A stretch of 64,000 nucleotides of DNA, taken from positions 283,030-347,029 of the forward strand of contig JAKFDI010000010.1 of the NCBI GenBank assembly GCA_036676235.1, in the 5' to 3' direction. The translations under genes and the position numbers were made by a program. Positions 34,740 through 43,696 of the stretch are shown in pieces. Origin of the DNA: JAKFDI01 sp036676235 (GTDB lineage: Bacteria > Pseudomonadota > Gammaproteobacteria > Burkholderiales > Burkholderiaceae_C). The notes under the pieces were generated by a model that worked only from the letters and a program-made list of their open reading frames with translations, ran no database searches and was not told where the DNA came from. Position 1 is the first letter of the stretch. Each line of letters begins with the position of its first letter.

Positions 34740-35873
34740 TCAGCCTTTCCAGCGGAAAGGAAACATGAGCTGCTTCCAGAAGCCATTCGGTACGTAGTCG
34801 CCGACCACGCCGTACTGGTTCGGCCAGACGCGGTCGGATTGCACCGCCGTGCCGAACAGATGGTCGAGGAAGGCGAAGTGCGCTGCGTAGTTCTTGTCGA
34901 TCGCCTCGTCATCCTGCGCGTGGTGCCAATGGTGGAAGTTGGGCGTGACGATCACGTAGCGCAGCGGCCCGAGCCGCACGCTCACGTTGGCATGGTTGAA
35001 CACCGCCTGGAAGCCGACGATGACGATGTAGGCGTCGATCACCTCCTTGCCGAAGCCGAGCACGTAGATGGGCGCCAGCACCAGCGTGCGCGTGATCAGC
35101 AGCTCGATGAAATGCTGGCGCGAGCCGGCCAGCCAGTCCATGCTTTTCACGCTGTGATGCACCGCATGCAGCCGCCACAGCAGCGGCACCTCGTGGTAGG
35201 CGCGGTGCGTCCAGTACTGCACCAGATCGGCCACGAGCACGATGAGCACGAGCGCGATCCAGAAGTTGAGGCTCGCCACCCAGCCGCGGATGCCGTCGTC
35301 GGCCGCCCAGCCGAAGAGCTTGTGCACCAAGAGGTTGGTCGCCAGCAGCACGAAGCCGACCACCATGTGGTTGACGATGAAGTGGTGCAGGTCGGTCTGC
35401 CACTCGGGGCGGAACACCGGCTGGTCGCGGCGCAGCGCGAACAGCTTCTCGATGAAGATGAAGATCAGTGCCGAGCCCAGCAGGTCGAGCACGAACCAGT
35501 CGAGGCCGATGTAGGGCGTGTTGTCGGGAAAGTCGTTGACCGGCACCTTGTGGCCGCCGAGCAGCAGCGACAGGCCGATCAGCACGAACGCACCAAAGGC
35601 CAGCCAGCGCACACGGCCGAGCACCATGTTGAAGAGCGCGATGCCGCCGGCGATCACCATCGACCAGTACAGCAGTTGCCGCATCAGCGCCACGTCGTAG
35701 GACTGGCGCAACTGCGGTGTGGTCAGGTACTCGGGGAAGTGGAACGCCAGCACGCCGAGGAAACACAGGATCGCGAGCGTCAGCGCGATCACGCCGGAAA
35801 TCATGCCTTTGCCGGCCTTCAGCTCCCCATGCGATTCGGTGAGCCGGTTGAGTTTGTCGAGCTTGTCTTGCAT
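34740..35873 (-). CDS. Sterol desaturase / fatty acid hydroxylase family protein
   Basis: A 377-residue integral membrane di-iron protein with about six to eight hydrophobic helices. The three histidine clusters are present: H-R-A-Y-H near residue 205, H-A-V-H-H near 218, and H-W-H-H-A-Q-D-D near 298. The family hydroxylates or desaturates lipid chains or sterols; bacterial substrates are often unknown. The flavoprotein gene lies 9 bp downstream and could supply electrons, but this is inference from adjacency alone. Confidence 0.88.
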   Translation of the reverse strand: MQDKLDKLNRLTESHGELKAGKGMISGVIALTLAILCFLGVLAFHFPEYLTTPQLRQSYDVALMRQLLYWSMVIAGGIALFNMVLGRVRWLAFGAFVLIGLSLLLGGHKVPVNDFPDNTPYIGLDWFVLDLLGSALIFIFIEKLFALRRDQPVFRPEWQTDLHHFIVNHMVVGFVLLATNLLVHKLFGWAADDGIRGWVASLNFWIALVLIVLVADLVQYWTHRAYHEVPLLWRLHAVHHSVKSMDWLAGSRQHFIELLITRTLVLAPIYVLGFGKEVIDAYIVIVGFQAVFNHANVSVRLGPLRYVIVTPNFHHWHHAQDDEAIDKNYAAHFAFLDHLFGTAVQSDRVWPNQYGVVGDYVPNGFWKQLMFPFRWKG

Positions 35874-35916
35874 CGCCGCGGCCCTCCCGTTGCCGCGGCG
35901 GAATTATCGCGAGGGG

Positions 35917-36699
35917 TCAGGCCGCGTGGAACTCTTCGACAGGGGCTTGCAGCAGGGCGCCGCCACGCACCACATCACCCACGACGATGATGGCCGGGCT
36001 GCCGAGGCCGGCACGCGCAATGGCTTGCGGCAGATCGCCGAGCGTGCACGCGATCTGCCGCTGGGTGGGCAGGCTGGCGTGTTGGATCACGGCGGCGGGT
36101 GTGGTCGCCTCCAGCGCTTGCAGCAGGCCGCTTTGCAGCGCCTCGATGCTGGACACGCCCATGTAGATCACGAGCGTGATGCCCTGCGCCGCGGCGGCGG
36201 CGAGCGTCGGCCAGTGCAGAGGCTGCGCGGCGTCCGCGCGGGGGTGGCCGGTGACGAGCATCACACCGTGCGCGTGCTCGCGGTGCGTGAGCGGCACGCC
36301 GATGGCCGTGGCCGCGGCCAGACCTGAAGTGATGCCATTGACGATCTCGACCTCGACGCCTTGCGCGCGCAGATGCGCCGCCTCTTCGCCGCCGCGGCCG
36401 AAGACGAATGGGTCACCGCCCTTGAGCCGCACCACGCGCTCGCCCTTCAGCGCCTCGGCGGCCATCAGCTTCTCGATGAAGGCCTGGGGCGTGCTCGCGC
36501 AGCCGCCGCGCTTGCCCACGTACACGATGCGCGCCGAACGGCGGGCGTAGCGCAGCACGCCGTCGCCGACGAGATCGTCGACCAGCAGCACCGTGGCCGA
36601 GCGGATGGTGCGGATGGCTTTGAGTGTGAGCAGTTCGGAGTCGCCGGGGCCGGCGCCGACGAGCGCCACGCTGCCGCGGCGGGGAAGGGATGGGGTCAT
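35917..36699 (-). CDS. cobA: Uroporphyrinogen-III C-methyltransferase (SUMT)
   Basis: A 260-residue SAM-dependent enzyme that makes precorrin-2, the precursor of siroheme and cobalamin. G-A-G-P-G-D-S-E-L-L-T-L near residue 16 and V-R-L-K-G-G-D-P-F-V-F-G-R-G-G-E-E near 90 are signature motifs. There is no CysG-type dehydrogenase/ferrochelatase domain, so a separate enzyme must finish siroheme. Its position at the end of the nitrite reductase unit, 4-bp coupled to ybiB, points to siroheme for NirB. Confidence 0.95.
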   Translation of the reverse strand: MTPSLPRRGSVALVGAGPGDSELLTLKAIRTIRSATVLLVDDLVGDGVLRYARRSARIVYVGKRGGCASTPQAFIEKLMAAEALKGERVVRLKGGDPFVFGRGGEEAAHLRAQGVEVEIVNGITSGLAAATAIGVPLTHREHAHGVMLVTGHPRADAAQPLHWPTLAAAAAQGITLVIYMGVSSIEALQSGLLQALEATTPAAVIQHASLPTQRQIACTLGDLPQAIARAGLGSPAIIVVGDVVRGGALLQAPVEEFHAA

Positions 36700-37649
36700 G
36701 CGAGCTTTTCCTCGGCCGTGGGTGCCGAAAGCGCGGCCAGCGCATGTGCGAGGCATCGGGCCTGTTGAACGAGCGGCGCTGGCGCGGGCTTCTCGCCGCT
36801 GATCACCGACTGGATGTAGAGCGCCGTCGTGGCCGCATCGATGGCGCGCGGCAGCACGGGCAGGCCGGTGAGCACGCCTTCGTGAGCGGGCAGGGAGAGA
36901 TCGGGCCGCGCGGCGCCGCGCACGAACACATCGAGCCGCGGCAGCCGGCGCGGGTCGGCCACGGGCTCGCCCTCGGTGCCGCGCATCAGCAGGGCGCTGC
37001 CGCCGCTGTGCTGCATGAACTCGGCGAGCGCGCGCGCGTACTCGGGGTGGGTGTAGTTGACGACGCGCAGCGCCGGTGCTCCCCGGATGGGGTCGAGCAG
37101 CTTGGCGACGGTGTGGCCGGGATTGCGCAGGCCGATGACCCGACGCACATCGAGCAGCTGCGCAAGCGGTGGACACAGCGCGTCGGTGGTGATGAACACC
37201 GGCTCGCGCCGCGACCAGGCGTGTTCGATGCCGGCGGCGTCGATCGCGGTGGGCAGGCCGAGGTCGTGAAAGATCTCGGCCGTGGTGACGCGGCCGGGGT
37301 CGCGCGCCGGGCCGTGAACGAGCACCGCCACGTCGTCCTGCGCGAGCAGCAGCGCGAGCAGCGCGGTGAGATTGGGCAGCTTGCGCGCGCCGTTGTACGA
37401 GGGCAGCACGACGACCGGCCGTGCCGGTGCGAGCGGAATGCAGCGCTCGCGCACGGCGGCGAGGAAGCCTTCGAGTTCCGCGGTCGATTCGCCCTTGATG
37501 CGCATCGCCATCGCGAAGGCGCCGATCTCGAGATCGGTCACGGTGCGGGCTAGCACCTGGCTCATGAGGTCGTGCGCCTGATCGGCCGTCAATGACCGCG
37601 CGCCTTCCTTGCCGCGGCCGATTTCCTTGATGTAAGGGGCAATGCTCAT
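36696..37649 (-). CDS. ybiB: YbiB-type phosphoribosyltransferase-fold DNA-binding protein
   Basis: A 317-residue protein related to anthranilate phosphoribosyltransferase (TrpD2/YbiB). Y-I-K-E-I-G-R-G-K-E-G-A-R-S-L-T near residue 6, F-A-M-A-M-R-I-K-G-E-S, and L-P-S-Y-N-G-A-R-K-L-P-N-L-T are typical. E. coli YbiB binds DNA and nucleic acid without known PRT activity. In this window it lies between nasA and cobA, a common placement in Burkholderiales nitrate clusters; its role there is unknown. Confidence 0.9.
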   Translation of the reverse strand: MSIAPYIKEIGRGKEGARSLTADQAHDLMSQVLARTVTDLEIGAFAMAMRIKGESTAELEGFLAAVRERCIPLAPARPVVVLPSYNGARKLPNLTALLALLLAQDDVAVLVHGPARDPGRVTTAEIFHDLGLPTAIDAAGIEHAWSRREPVFITTDALCPPLAQLLDVRRVIGLRNPGHTVAKLLDPIRGAPALRVVNYTHPEYARALAEFMQHSGGSALLMRGTEGEPVADPRRLPRLDVFVRGAARPDLSLPAHEGVLTGLPVLPRAIDAATTALYIQSVISGEKPAPAPLVQQARCLAHALAALSAPTAEEKLA

Positions 37650-37716
37650 CGTGTCTCCTGCCTCCGGTACCGTGCAAGTTCCAGGCCGGGTGAACTGCGC
37701 AGCATAGGCGCGACGT

Positions 37717-40488
37717 TCAGGCCGGTTGCAGGGGCGCGCGCACGATGCGCTTGAGTTCGGGGATGCAGGAACCGCAGTTGGTGCCGCATTGCAGTGCGCC
37801 CTGCAACTGCTGCAGTTGCGACTCGGGCGAGCCGCTGCAGCGTGCCAGCGTCTCGCCGATGGCCTGCTCGTTCACGTTGAAGCAGGTGCAGACCTGGCGG
37901 CCCCGGGTCGGCAACGTCACCGGCGCCTTGCCGCCCGGCGCGAGCAACTGGCGGCCGTAGTTCTGCGCGGGCAGCTCGTCCTGCAGCAGCGTCTTTATCC
38001 AGGCTTCTCCGCTCGCGTCGCCGGCCAGCACGAAGGCTTCGAGCTTGGTGTCGGCGCCGTCGCGCGCCATGCGCACGCTGCGCCACTGGCCGCGCCGGCG
38101 GTCGGCGTAGCGCAGAACGGTCGATCCCTCCAAGCCCAGTTCGCGCTCGATGGTCTGCAACAGCTCGTCGGCCGGCGCCTCGTAGGCGGCGGCGCGCAGC
38201 AGCACGCCGCTGCGCTCGCGGCCGAAGGGCACGCAGGCGGCAAAGGCGAAGGACGGCATCAGCCGCCGCAGCGCTTCGCGCGCCTGCAGAGCCGCCTCAT
38301 GCGGCAGCCAGGCCGCGGCCAGCAGCCGCCAGGGCAGCTCGGCGCGCAGGATCTTCACCGCCGTGTGCTTGAGTTCCGGCTGCTTGGACGTGGGGCAGAA
38401 GGCCGGCGTCGTGAGCGCGTTGATGCCGGCGATGCGCTCGCCCGCGCTGCTGCGGCCCGACAGGAACTCCTCGCCCCAGTGCATGCCGGCGAAGGCCTGC
38501 TGCGGCGCGACCTGGGCGCTCGCCTGCGCGGGCATCAGCAGCGAACCCCGGCGCGACGTGAGGTGCACGAGGTCGCCGTCCTTCAGCGCGAGCCGCTCCA
38601 TGTCCTGCGGGTTCAGCTCGATTACCGGCTCGGGTACGTGGCCGAAGAGGCGGCCCAGCGTGCCGGTGCGGCTCATGCCGTGCCACTGGTCGCGCAGGCG
38701 GCCGGTGTTGAGCGAGAACGGATAGCGCGCGTCGCGCGGCTCGGCCAGCGGCGTGTAGGGCGAATCGTCGAAGGCGGCACGGCCGTCGGCGGTGGGAAAG
38801 ATGCCGTCGGCGTAGAGCCGTGCGCGGCCCTCGGTCGCGCCGGTGGGGAAGGGCCACTGCGCGGGCGATTCGTCGAGCCGCGCGTAGCTGAGGCCCGTGA
38901 TGTCGAGATCGCGCCCGCGGGTGGATTCGCGGTGTTCATTCCAGACGGCTTCGGCGCTGTCGTAGGGAAACAGCGTGTCCCGGTGTGGATGCAGCAGTGC
39001 TTCGAGCCGGTGCGCGAAGTCGCGTGCGATGACCCAGTCGGGGTGCGCTTCGCCTGGCGGCGGCACGGCGGCGCGCACGCGGCTGATGCGTCGTTCGCTG
39101 TTGGTCACCGTGCCGTCCTTCTCGCCCCAAGTAGCGGCCGGCAGCAGCAGGTCGGCGTAGGTGCAGGTGGCGGTGCCGGCGAAGGCTTCCTGCACCACCA
39201 CGTACTCGGCACGTGCTAGCGCGCGACGCACCGTGGCCTGGTCGGGCACGGACTGCGCCGGATTGGTGCACGCGATCCACAGCGCCTTGATCTCGCCGTC
39301 GGCCGCGGCCTGGAACATCTCGACCGCCGTCTTGCCCGGCTGCTCCGGCACGCGGTCCACGCCCCATAGCGCGGCTACTTCGGCGCGGTGCGCGGGGTTG
39401 GCGAGGTCGCGGTGCGCGCTCAGCAGGTTGGCGAGCCCGCCCACCTCGCGCCCGCCCATGGCGTTGGGCTGGCCGGTGAGCGAGAACGGGCCGCAGCCCG
39501 GCTTGCCGATCTTGGCCGTGGCGAGGTGCAGGTTGATGAGCGCGGTGTTCTTGGCGGTGCCGGCCGTGCTCTGGTTCAGGCCCTGGCAGTAGAGGCTGAG
39601 GCTCGCCTGGCCCCGTGCGCCGAACCACTGCGCTGCCTGCACCAGTGCGTCTTCGTCGATGCCGCAGATGCGCGCGCTTTCCGTCGGCGTGAAGTCGCGC
39701 ACACGCGCCTTGAGTGCATCGAAGCCTCGGGTGTGGGCGGCGATGTAGTCGGGGGCGGTCAGCCCCTCCCACAGCAGGGTGTGCAGCATGCCGTGGAACA
39801 GCGCCACGTCGGTGCCGGGCAGCAGGGGCAGGTAGAGGTCGGCCAGTTCCGCCGTCTCGGTGCGGCGCGGGTCGGCGACGATGATCTTCATCTGCGGCCG
39901 CGCGCGCTTGGCGTCTTCCAGGCGGCGAAAGAGGATGGGGTGCGCGTACGCCATGTTCGAGCCGACGATGAACACGGTGTCGGCGTGCTGCAGGTCGTCG
40001 TAGCAGGCGGGTGGCGCATCGGCGCCCAGCGTGCGCTTGTAGCCGGCCACCGCGCTGCTCATGCACAGGCGCGAGTTGGTGTCGATGTTGTTGGTGCCGA
40101 TGAGCCCCTTGGCGAGCTTGTTGAAGACGTAGTAGTCCTCGGTCAGCAGCTGGCCGGAGACGTAGAAGCCGACCGCATCGGGGCCGTGCTGCTCGATCGT
40201 CGCGGCGAAGCGCTCGGCCGCTTCGCCCAGGGCCTGTGCCCAAGTCGCGCGCTGCAGCGGCCCGCCGCGGGTGGCGCGCCGCTGCGGATGCCGCAGCCGC
40301 AGATGCAGGTTGATCGGCGCCGCGGCCGTGAGGTGCAGCGTGCTGCCCTTGGTGCACAGGCGGCCGAAGTTGGCCGGGTGTTCCGGGTCGCCGCGCACGC
40401 CGGTGATCTGCGCGCCTTGCGCTTCGATGATCACTCCGCAGCCGACGCCGCAATAGGGACAGGTGGAGCGGGTTTCGGTGATGGGCAC
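37717..40488 (-). CDS. nasA: Assimilatory nitrate reductase catalytic subunit
   Basis: A 923-residue molybdopterin oxidoreductase that reduces nitrate to nitrite in the cytoplasm. C-P-Y-C-G-V-G-C-G-V near residue 9 starts the N-terminal [4Fe-4S] cluster. The middle holds bis-MGD domains, with G-x-N-x-S-T-A-G-T-A-K-N near 340. A C-terminal BFD-like [2Fe-2S] domain ends it, C-T-C-F-N-V-N then C-G-T-N-C-G-S-C. The GTG at 40488, 10 bp after the nirD stop, puts the cluster at the expected distance; an ATG at 40524 inside nirD is the alternative. Confidence 0.93.
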   Translation of the reverse strand: MPITETRSTCPYCGVGCGVIIEAQGAQITGVRGDPEHPANFGRLCTKGSTLHLTAAAPINLHLRLRHPQRRATRGGPLQRATWAQALGEAAERFAATIEQHGPDAVGFYVSGQLLTEDYYVFNKLAKGLIGTNNIDTNSRLCMSSAVAGYKRTLGADAPPACYDDLQHADTVFIVGSNMAYAHPILFRRLEDAKRARPQMKIIVADPRRTETAELADLYLPLLPGTDVALFHGMLHTLLWEGLTAPDYIAAHTRGFDALKARVRDFTPTESARICGIDEDALVQAAQWFGARGQASLSLYCQGLNQSTAGTAKNTALINLHLATAKIGKPGCGPFSLTGQPNAMGGREVGGLANLLSAHRDLANPAHRAEVAALWGVDRVPEQPGKTAVEMFQAAADGEIKALWIACTNPAQSVPDQATVRRALARAEYVVVQEAFAGTATCTYADLLLPAATWGEKDGTVTNSERRISRVRAAVPPPGEAHPDWVIARDFAHRLEALLHPHRDTLFPYDSAEAVWNEHRESTRGRDLDITGLSYARLDESPAQWPFPTGATEGRARLYADGIFPTADGRAAFDDSPYTPLAEPRDARYPFSLNTGRLRDQWHGMSRTGTLGRLFGHVPEPVIELNPQDMERLALKDGDLVHLTSRRGSLLMPAQASAQVAPQQAFAGMHWGEEFLSGRSSAGERIAGINALTTPAFCPTSKQPELKHTAVKILRAELPWRLLAAAWLPHEAALQAREALRRLMPSFAFAACVPFGRERSGVLLRAAAYEAPADELLQTIERELGLEGSTVLRYADRRRGQWRSVRMARDGADTKLEAFVLAGDASGEAWIKTLLQDELPAQNYGRQLLAPGGKAPVTLPTRGRQVCTCFNVNEQAIGETLARCSGSPESQLQQLQGALQCGTNCGSCIPELKRIVRAPLQPA

Positions 40489-40498
40489 GCGCGTCGGG

Positions 40499-40873
40499 TC
40501 AGGCGGCGGCCGGGCAGGGCGCATCCGCGTCAGCCGGTTCGGGCGCCGGAGCGGCGAGTTCATCGAGGTCCAGCGAGACCACACCGGCCTCCACCTTCAC
40601 GCTGAAGCGCTGCACGCAGCCCTCGTCGGGCGCGGCGGCGCAGCCGTCGACGAGACCAATCGACCAGTTGTGCAGCGGACAGGCCACGTGCTCGCCGAAC
40701 ACGATGCCCTGCGACAGCGGGCCGCCCTTGTGCGGGCAGCGGTCGAGCAGGGCAAAGACGCGGTCGGTGTCGGTGCGGAATACCGCCACGTCCGGCGCGT
40801 GGGCGCGCGCCACGCGGCGGGCGCCGAGCTTGGGGATGTCTTCGACGCGGCAGAGCGTTTTCCATTGGGTCAT
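40499..40873 (-). CDS. nirD: Nitrite reductase [NAD(P)H] small subunit
   Basis: A 124-residue Rieske-fold protein, the small subunit of cytoplasmic NADH-nitrite reductase. D-R-C-P-H-K-G-G-P-L near residue 44 and C-P-L-H-N-W near 64 place C-x-H and C-x2-H in Rieske spacing. E. coli NirD lacks these ligands, so the protein here may bind a [2Fe-2S] cluster. A 25-residue A/P/E-rich tail follows. It lies between nirB and nasA. Confidence 0.95.
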   Translation of the reverse strand: MTQWKTLCRVEDIPKLGARRVARAHAPDVAVFRTDTDRVFALLDRCPHKGGPLSQGIVFGEHVACPLHNWSIGLVDGCAAAPDEGCVQRFSVKVEAGVVSLDLDELAAPAPEPADADAPCPAAA

Positions 40874-40902
40874 CGGGAATCTCCAGGGGTTCGGTGTCGG
40901 GG

Positions 40903-43347
40903 TCAGACCGTCAGCGCCGCGAACTGGCGCTCGTCCACCTTGGCGCGTTCGAAATCGGCCCACGGATCGGGCTCGCCGTCGAGCGCGAAATCCAGCCGTG
41001 CGGCCAGCGCGCAGCGATTCGCTTCGTCCTCCAGCACCTTCGCCTTCACGTGATCGAGCCCGACACGGCTGACGTAATGCACTGTGCGCTCCAGGTACCA
41101 GCCTTCCTCGCGATAGAGCTGCAGGAAGGCCTTGCTGACCTCCAGCACCTCCTCGTGCGTCTTCACCTTGCAGAAGAACTGCGCCACGTCGGTCTTGATG
41201 CCGCCGTTGCCGGCGACGTAGATCTCGAAACCGGAATCCACGCCGATCACGCCCACGTCCTTGATGCCGCTCTCGGCGCAGTTGCGCGGGCAGCCGCTCA
41301 CCGCCAGCTTCACCTTGTGCGGCGCGGCCATGCGCCACAGCGCGCGTTCGAGCTGCTTGCCCATGAGCGTGGAATCCTGCGTGCCGAAGCGGCACCACTC
41401 GCTGCCCACGCAGGTTTTCACCGTGCGCAGCGTCTTGCCATAGGCGTGACCGCTGGGCATGCCCAGGTCCTTCCAGACGGCGGGCAGGTCTTCTTTCTTC
41501 ACGCCCAAGAGGTCGATGCGCTGGCCGCCTGTCACCTTCACCGTGGGGATCTGGTACTTGTCGACCACGTCGGCGATTCGCCGCAGCTCGGACGAGTTGG
41601 TCTCGCCGGCCCACATGCGCGGCACCACCGAGTACGTGCCGTCCTTCTGGATGTTGGCGTGCGAGCGCTCGTTGATGAAGCGCGACTGCGGATCGTCCTT
41701 GGCCTCCTTCGGCCAGGTGCTGATGAGGTAGTAGTTGATGGCCGGGCGGCAGCTCGCGCAGCCGTTGGGCGTGCGCCAGTTCAGCTCGCGATAGACGTCG
41801 GGGATGGTCAGCAGGTGCAGGTCGCGGATGGCGTCGCGCACCTGCTGGTGGTTGGCGTCGCTGCAGCCGCACACCGGCTTGAGCTTCGGTGCGGCCGAGT
41901 AACCGGTGCCGGCCGTGGCCATCAGGATCTGCTCCACCAATCCGGTGCACGAGCCGCAGGAAGCGCTCGCCTTGGTGCACTTGCGCACCTCGTCGAGCGT
42001 GAACAGGCTCTTCTCGCGGATCGCCTTGACGATGGTGCCCTTGGTCACGCCGTTGCAGCCGCAAACCTCGGCGCTGTCGGCCATGGTCGAGGCGCGGTTG
42101 GCGCCGGCATGGCCGCTGTCGCCGAGGCGCTGCTCGCCGAACATCAGCTGCTCGCGGATCTGCGCCACGTCCTTGCCTTCGCGCACCAGGTCGAAATACC
42201 AGGCGCCGTCGGCGGTGTCGCCGTAGAGGCAGGCGCCGATCAGCTTGTCGTCTTTGAGCACCAGCTTCTTGTAGACGCCGCCGAAGGGGTCGGAGAGCAC
42301 GATCTCCTCGCAGTCGTCGCCGCCGGTGAAGTTGCCGGCGGAGAAGAGGTCGATGCCCGTCACCTTGAGCTTGGTGCTGGTCTGCGAGCCGGCGTAGCGG
42401 CCGATGCCGAACTGCGCGAGGTGCGTGGCGCACACCTTGCCCTGCTCGAACAACGGCGCGACGAGGCCGTAGGCGATGCCGCGGTGTGCGGCGCATTCAC
42501 CGACCGAGTAGATGCGCGGGTCGGTGACGGTCTGCATGGTGTCGGTGACGACGATGCCACCGCGGTTGTCAGGTCCGCAGTGGATGCCGATCTTCAGAGC
42601 CAGCTCGGTGTTGGGGCGGATGCCGGCAGCCATCACCACCAGGTCGGCCGGGATTTCCTGTCCGTCCTTGAACTGCACCGCCATGACGCGGCCGTCTTTC
42701 CCGCCGATCAGCGCCTGCGTCTGCGCGCCGATCAAAAAGCGCAGCCCGCGGTCTTCCAGCGACTTCTGCAGCAGCTTGCCCGCCACGTCGTCGAGCTGGC
42801 GTTCCATCAGCCAGGGCATGAGGTGCACCACAGTCACCTGCATGCCGCGCAACATCAGGCCGTTCGCGGCCTCGAGACCAAGCAGCCCGCCGCCGATCAC
42901 CACCGCGTGCTGGTACTTCGTCGCGGCCTCGATCATGGCGTTGGTGTCGGCGATGTCGCGGTAGGCGATCACGCCGTCAAGATCCTTGCCCGGCACCGGC
43001 AGGATGAAGGGATTCGAGCCGGTGGCGAGCAGCAGCCGGTCGTAGCTTGCTTCCGTGCCGTCCTCGGCGCGCACGATGCGGCGTGTGCGGTCGACGTGCG
43101 TGACCTTCTTGCCGAGATGCAGCGTGATGCCTTTCTCCTCGTACCAGGAAAGCGGGTTCAGCACGATCTCGTCCAGCGTCTGCTCGCCCGCGAGCACCGG
43201 CGACAGCAGGATGCGGTTGTAGTTGGGGTGCGGCTCGGCGCCGAACACGGTGATGTCGTACAGGTCGGGTGCGATCTTCAACAGTTCTTCGAGCGTGCGC
43301 ACGCCGGCCATGCCGTTGCCGATCATCACGAGCTTCATCTTCTTCAT
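40903..43347 (-). CDS. nirB: Nitrite reductase [NAD(P)H] large subunit
   Basis: An 814-residue siroheme enzyme that reduces nitrite to ammonia in the cytoplasm. An N-terminal FAD/NADH-binding reductase half (V-M-I-G-N-G-M-A-G and I-G-G-G-L-L-G-L-E-A) is followed by a BFD-like [2Fe-2S] domain (C-G-C-N-G-V-T-K and C-G-S-C). The siroheme/[4Fe-4S] domain has C-V-G-S-E-W-C and C-P-R-N-C. The length is typical. It is the first gene of nirB-nirD-nasA-ybiB-cobA. Confidence 0.97.
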   Translation of the reverse strand: MKKMKLVMIGNGMAGVRTLEELLKIAPDLYDITVFGAEPHPNYNRILLSPVLAGEQTLDEIVLNPLSWYEEKGITLHLGKKVTHVDRTRRIVRAEDGTEASYDRLLLATGSNPFILPVPGKDLDGVIAYRDIADTNAMIEAATKYQHAVVIGGGLLGLEAANGLMLRGMQVTVVHLMPWLMERQLDDVAGKLLQKSLEDRGLRFLIGAQTQALIGGKDGRVMAVQFKDGQEIPADLVVMAAGIRPNTELALKIGIHCGPDNRGGIVVTDTMQTVTDPRIYSVGECAAHRGIAYGLVAPLFEQGKVCATHLAQFGIGRYAGSQTSTKLKVTGIDLFSAGNFTGGDDCEEIVLSDPFGGVYKKLVLKDDKLIGACLYGDTADGAWYFDLVREGKDVAQIREQLMFGEQRLGDSGHAGANRASTMADSAEVCGCNGVTKGTIVKAIREKSLFTLDEVRKCTKASASCGSCTGLVEQILMATAGTGYSAAPKLKPVCGCSDANHQQVRDAIRDLHLLTIPDVYRELNWRTPNGCASCRPAINYYLISTWPKEAKDDPQSRFINERSHANIQKDGTYSVVPRMWAGETNSSELRRIADVVDKYQIPTVKVTGGQRIDLLGVKKEDLPAVWKDLGMPSGHAYGKTLRTVKTCVGSEWCRFGTQDSTLMGKQLERALWRMAAPHKVKLAVSGCPRNCAESGIKDVGVIGVDSGFEIYVAGNGGIKTDVAQFFCKVKTHEEVLEVSKAFLQLYREEGWYLERTVHYVSRVGLDHVKAKVLEDEANRCALAARLDFALDGEPDPWADFERAKVDERQFAALTV

Positions 43348-43696
43348 GGGAGCTGCCGTTTCGTGGACTGCAAGAGATGGGCAGTGATAGCAAGGCCGGG
43401 GCCAGGTTTTCCGGGGCGCGACGCGATGGCGCCGCGCCGCGCTGGTGCGCCGGTGCCCGTGTCCGTTCAGATGCCAGTCCGGTCGCACCTGCACGAGGCA
43501 CCGAGTCGGGCGGCGAACGCGGTGTGACTTAGTCGACGCCGCACCTTGGTGCACGGCCGTGCCGTACTGAGTGAGGAATATGATCTTCGACGAGGCTTTG
43601 GCCCGTCTCATTGATGCGGCCACGGCTGCCCGCCCGCGCCGGTACATCCGACCGCGCCAAGGGGCGAGAGACATCGGCACCAGACGGAAGGAAGTC
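43348..43696. other. 349-bp divergent control region between nirB and the GGDEF gene
   Basis: No gene is supported here. It holds GCACC-TT-GGTGC (43541-43552) overlapping the perfect palindrome GCACGGCCGTGC (43551-43562), about 200 bp upstream of nirB. Read toward nirB they could form leader hairpins such as those used by NasT-type antitermination, or an operator. An ATG at 43580 could extend the GGDEF protein but has no good ribosome binding site. Confidence 0.5.

Noticed and set aside
40894..43527. An 877-codon open frame antisense to nirB
   Set aside because: NirB has intact domain motifs throughout; the opposite frame has none and reflects third-position GC bias.
43541..43557. Possible NtrC site upstream of nirB
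   Set aside because: The GCAC/GTGC half-sites are spaced too closely for the usual TGCAC-N7-GTGCA pattern, so only the palindromes are reported.
43571..43696. N-terminal extension of the GGDEF protein from an upstream ATG
   Set aside because: The extra residues are basic and low in homology, and the ATG at 43697 has a far better ribosome binding site.
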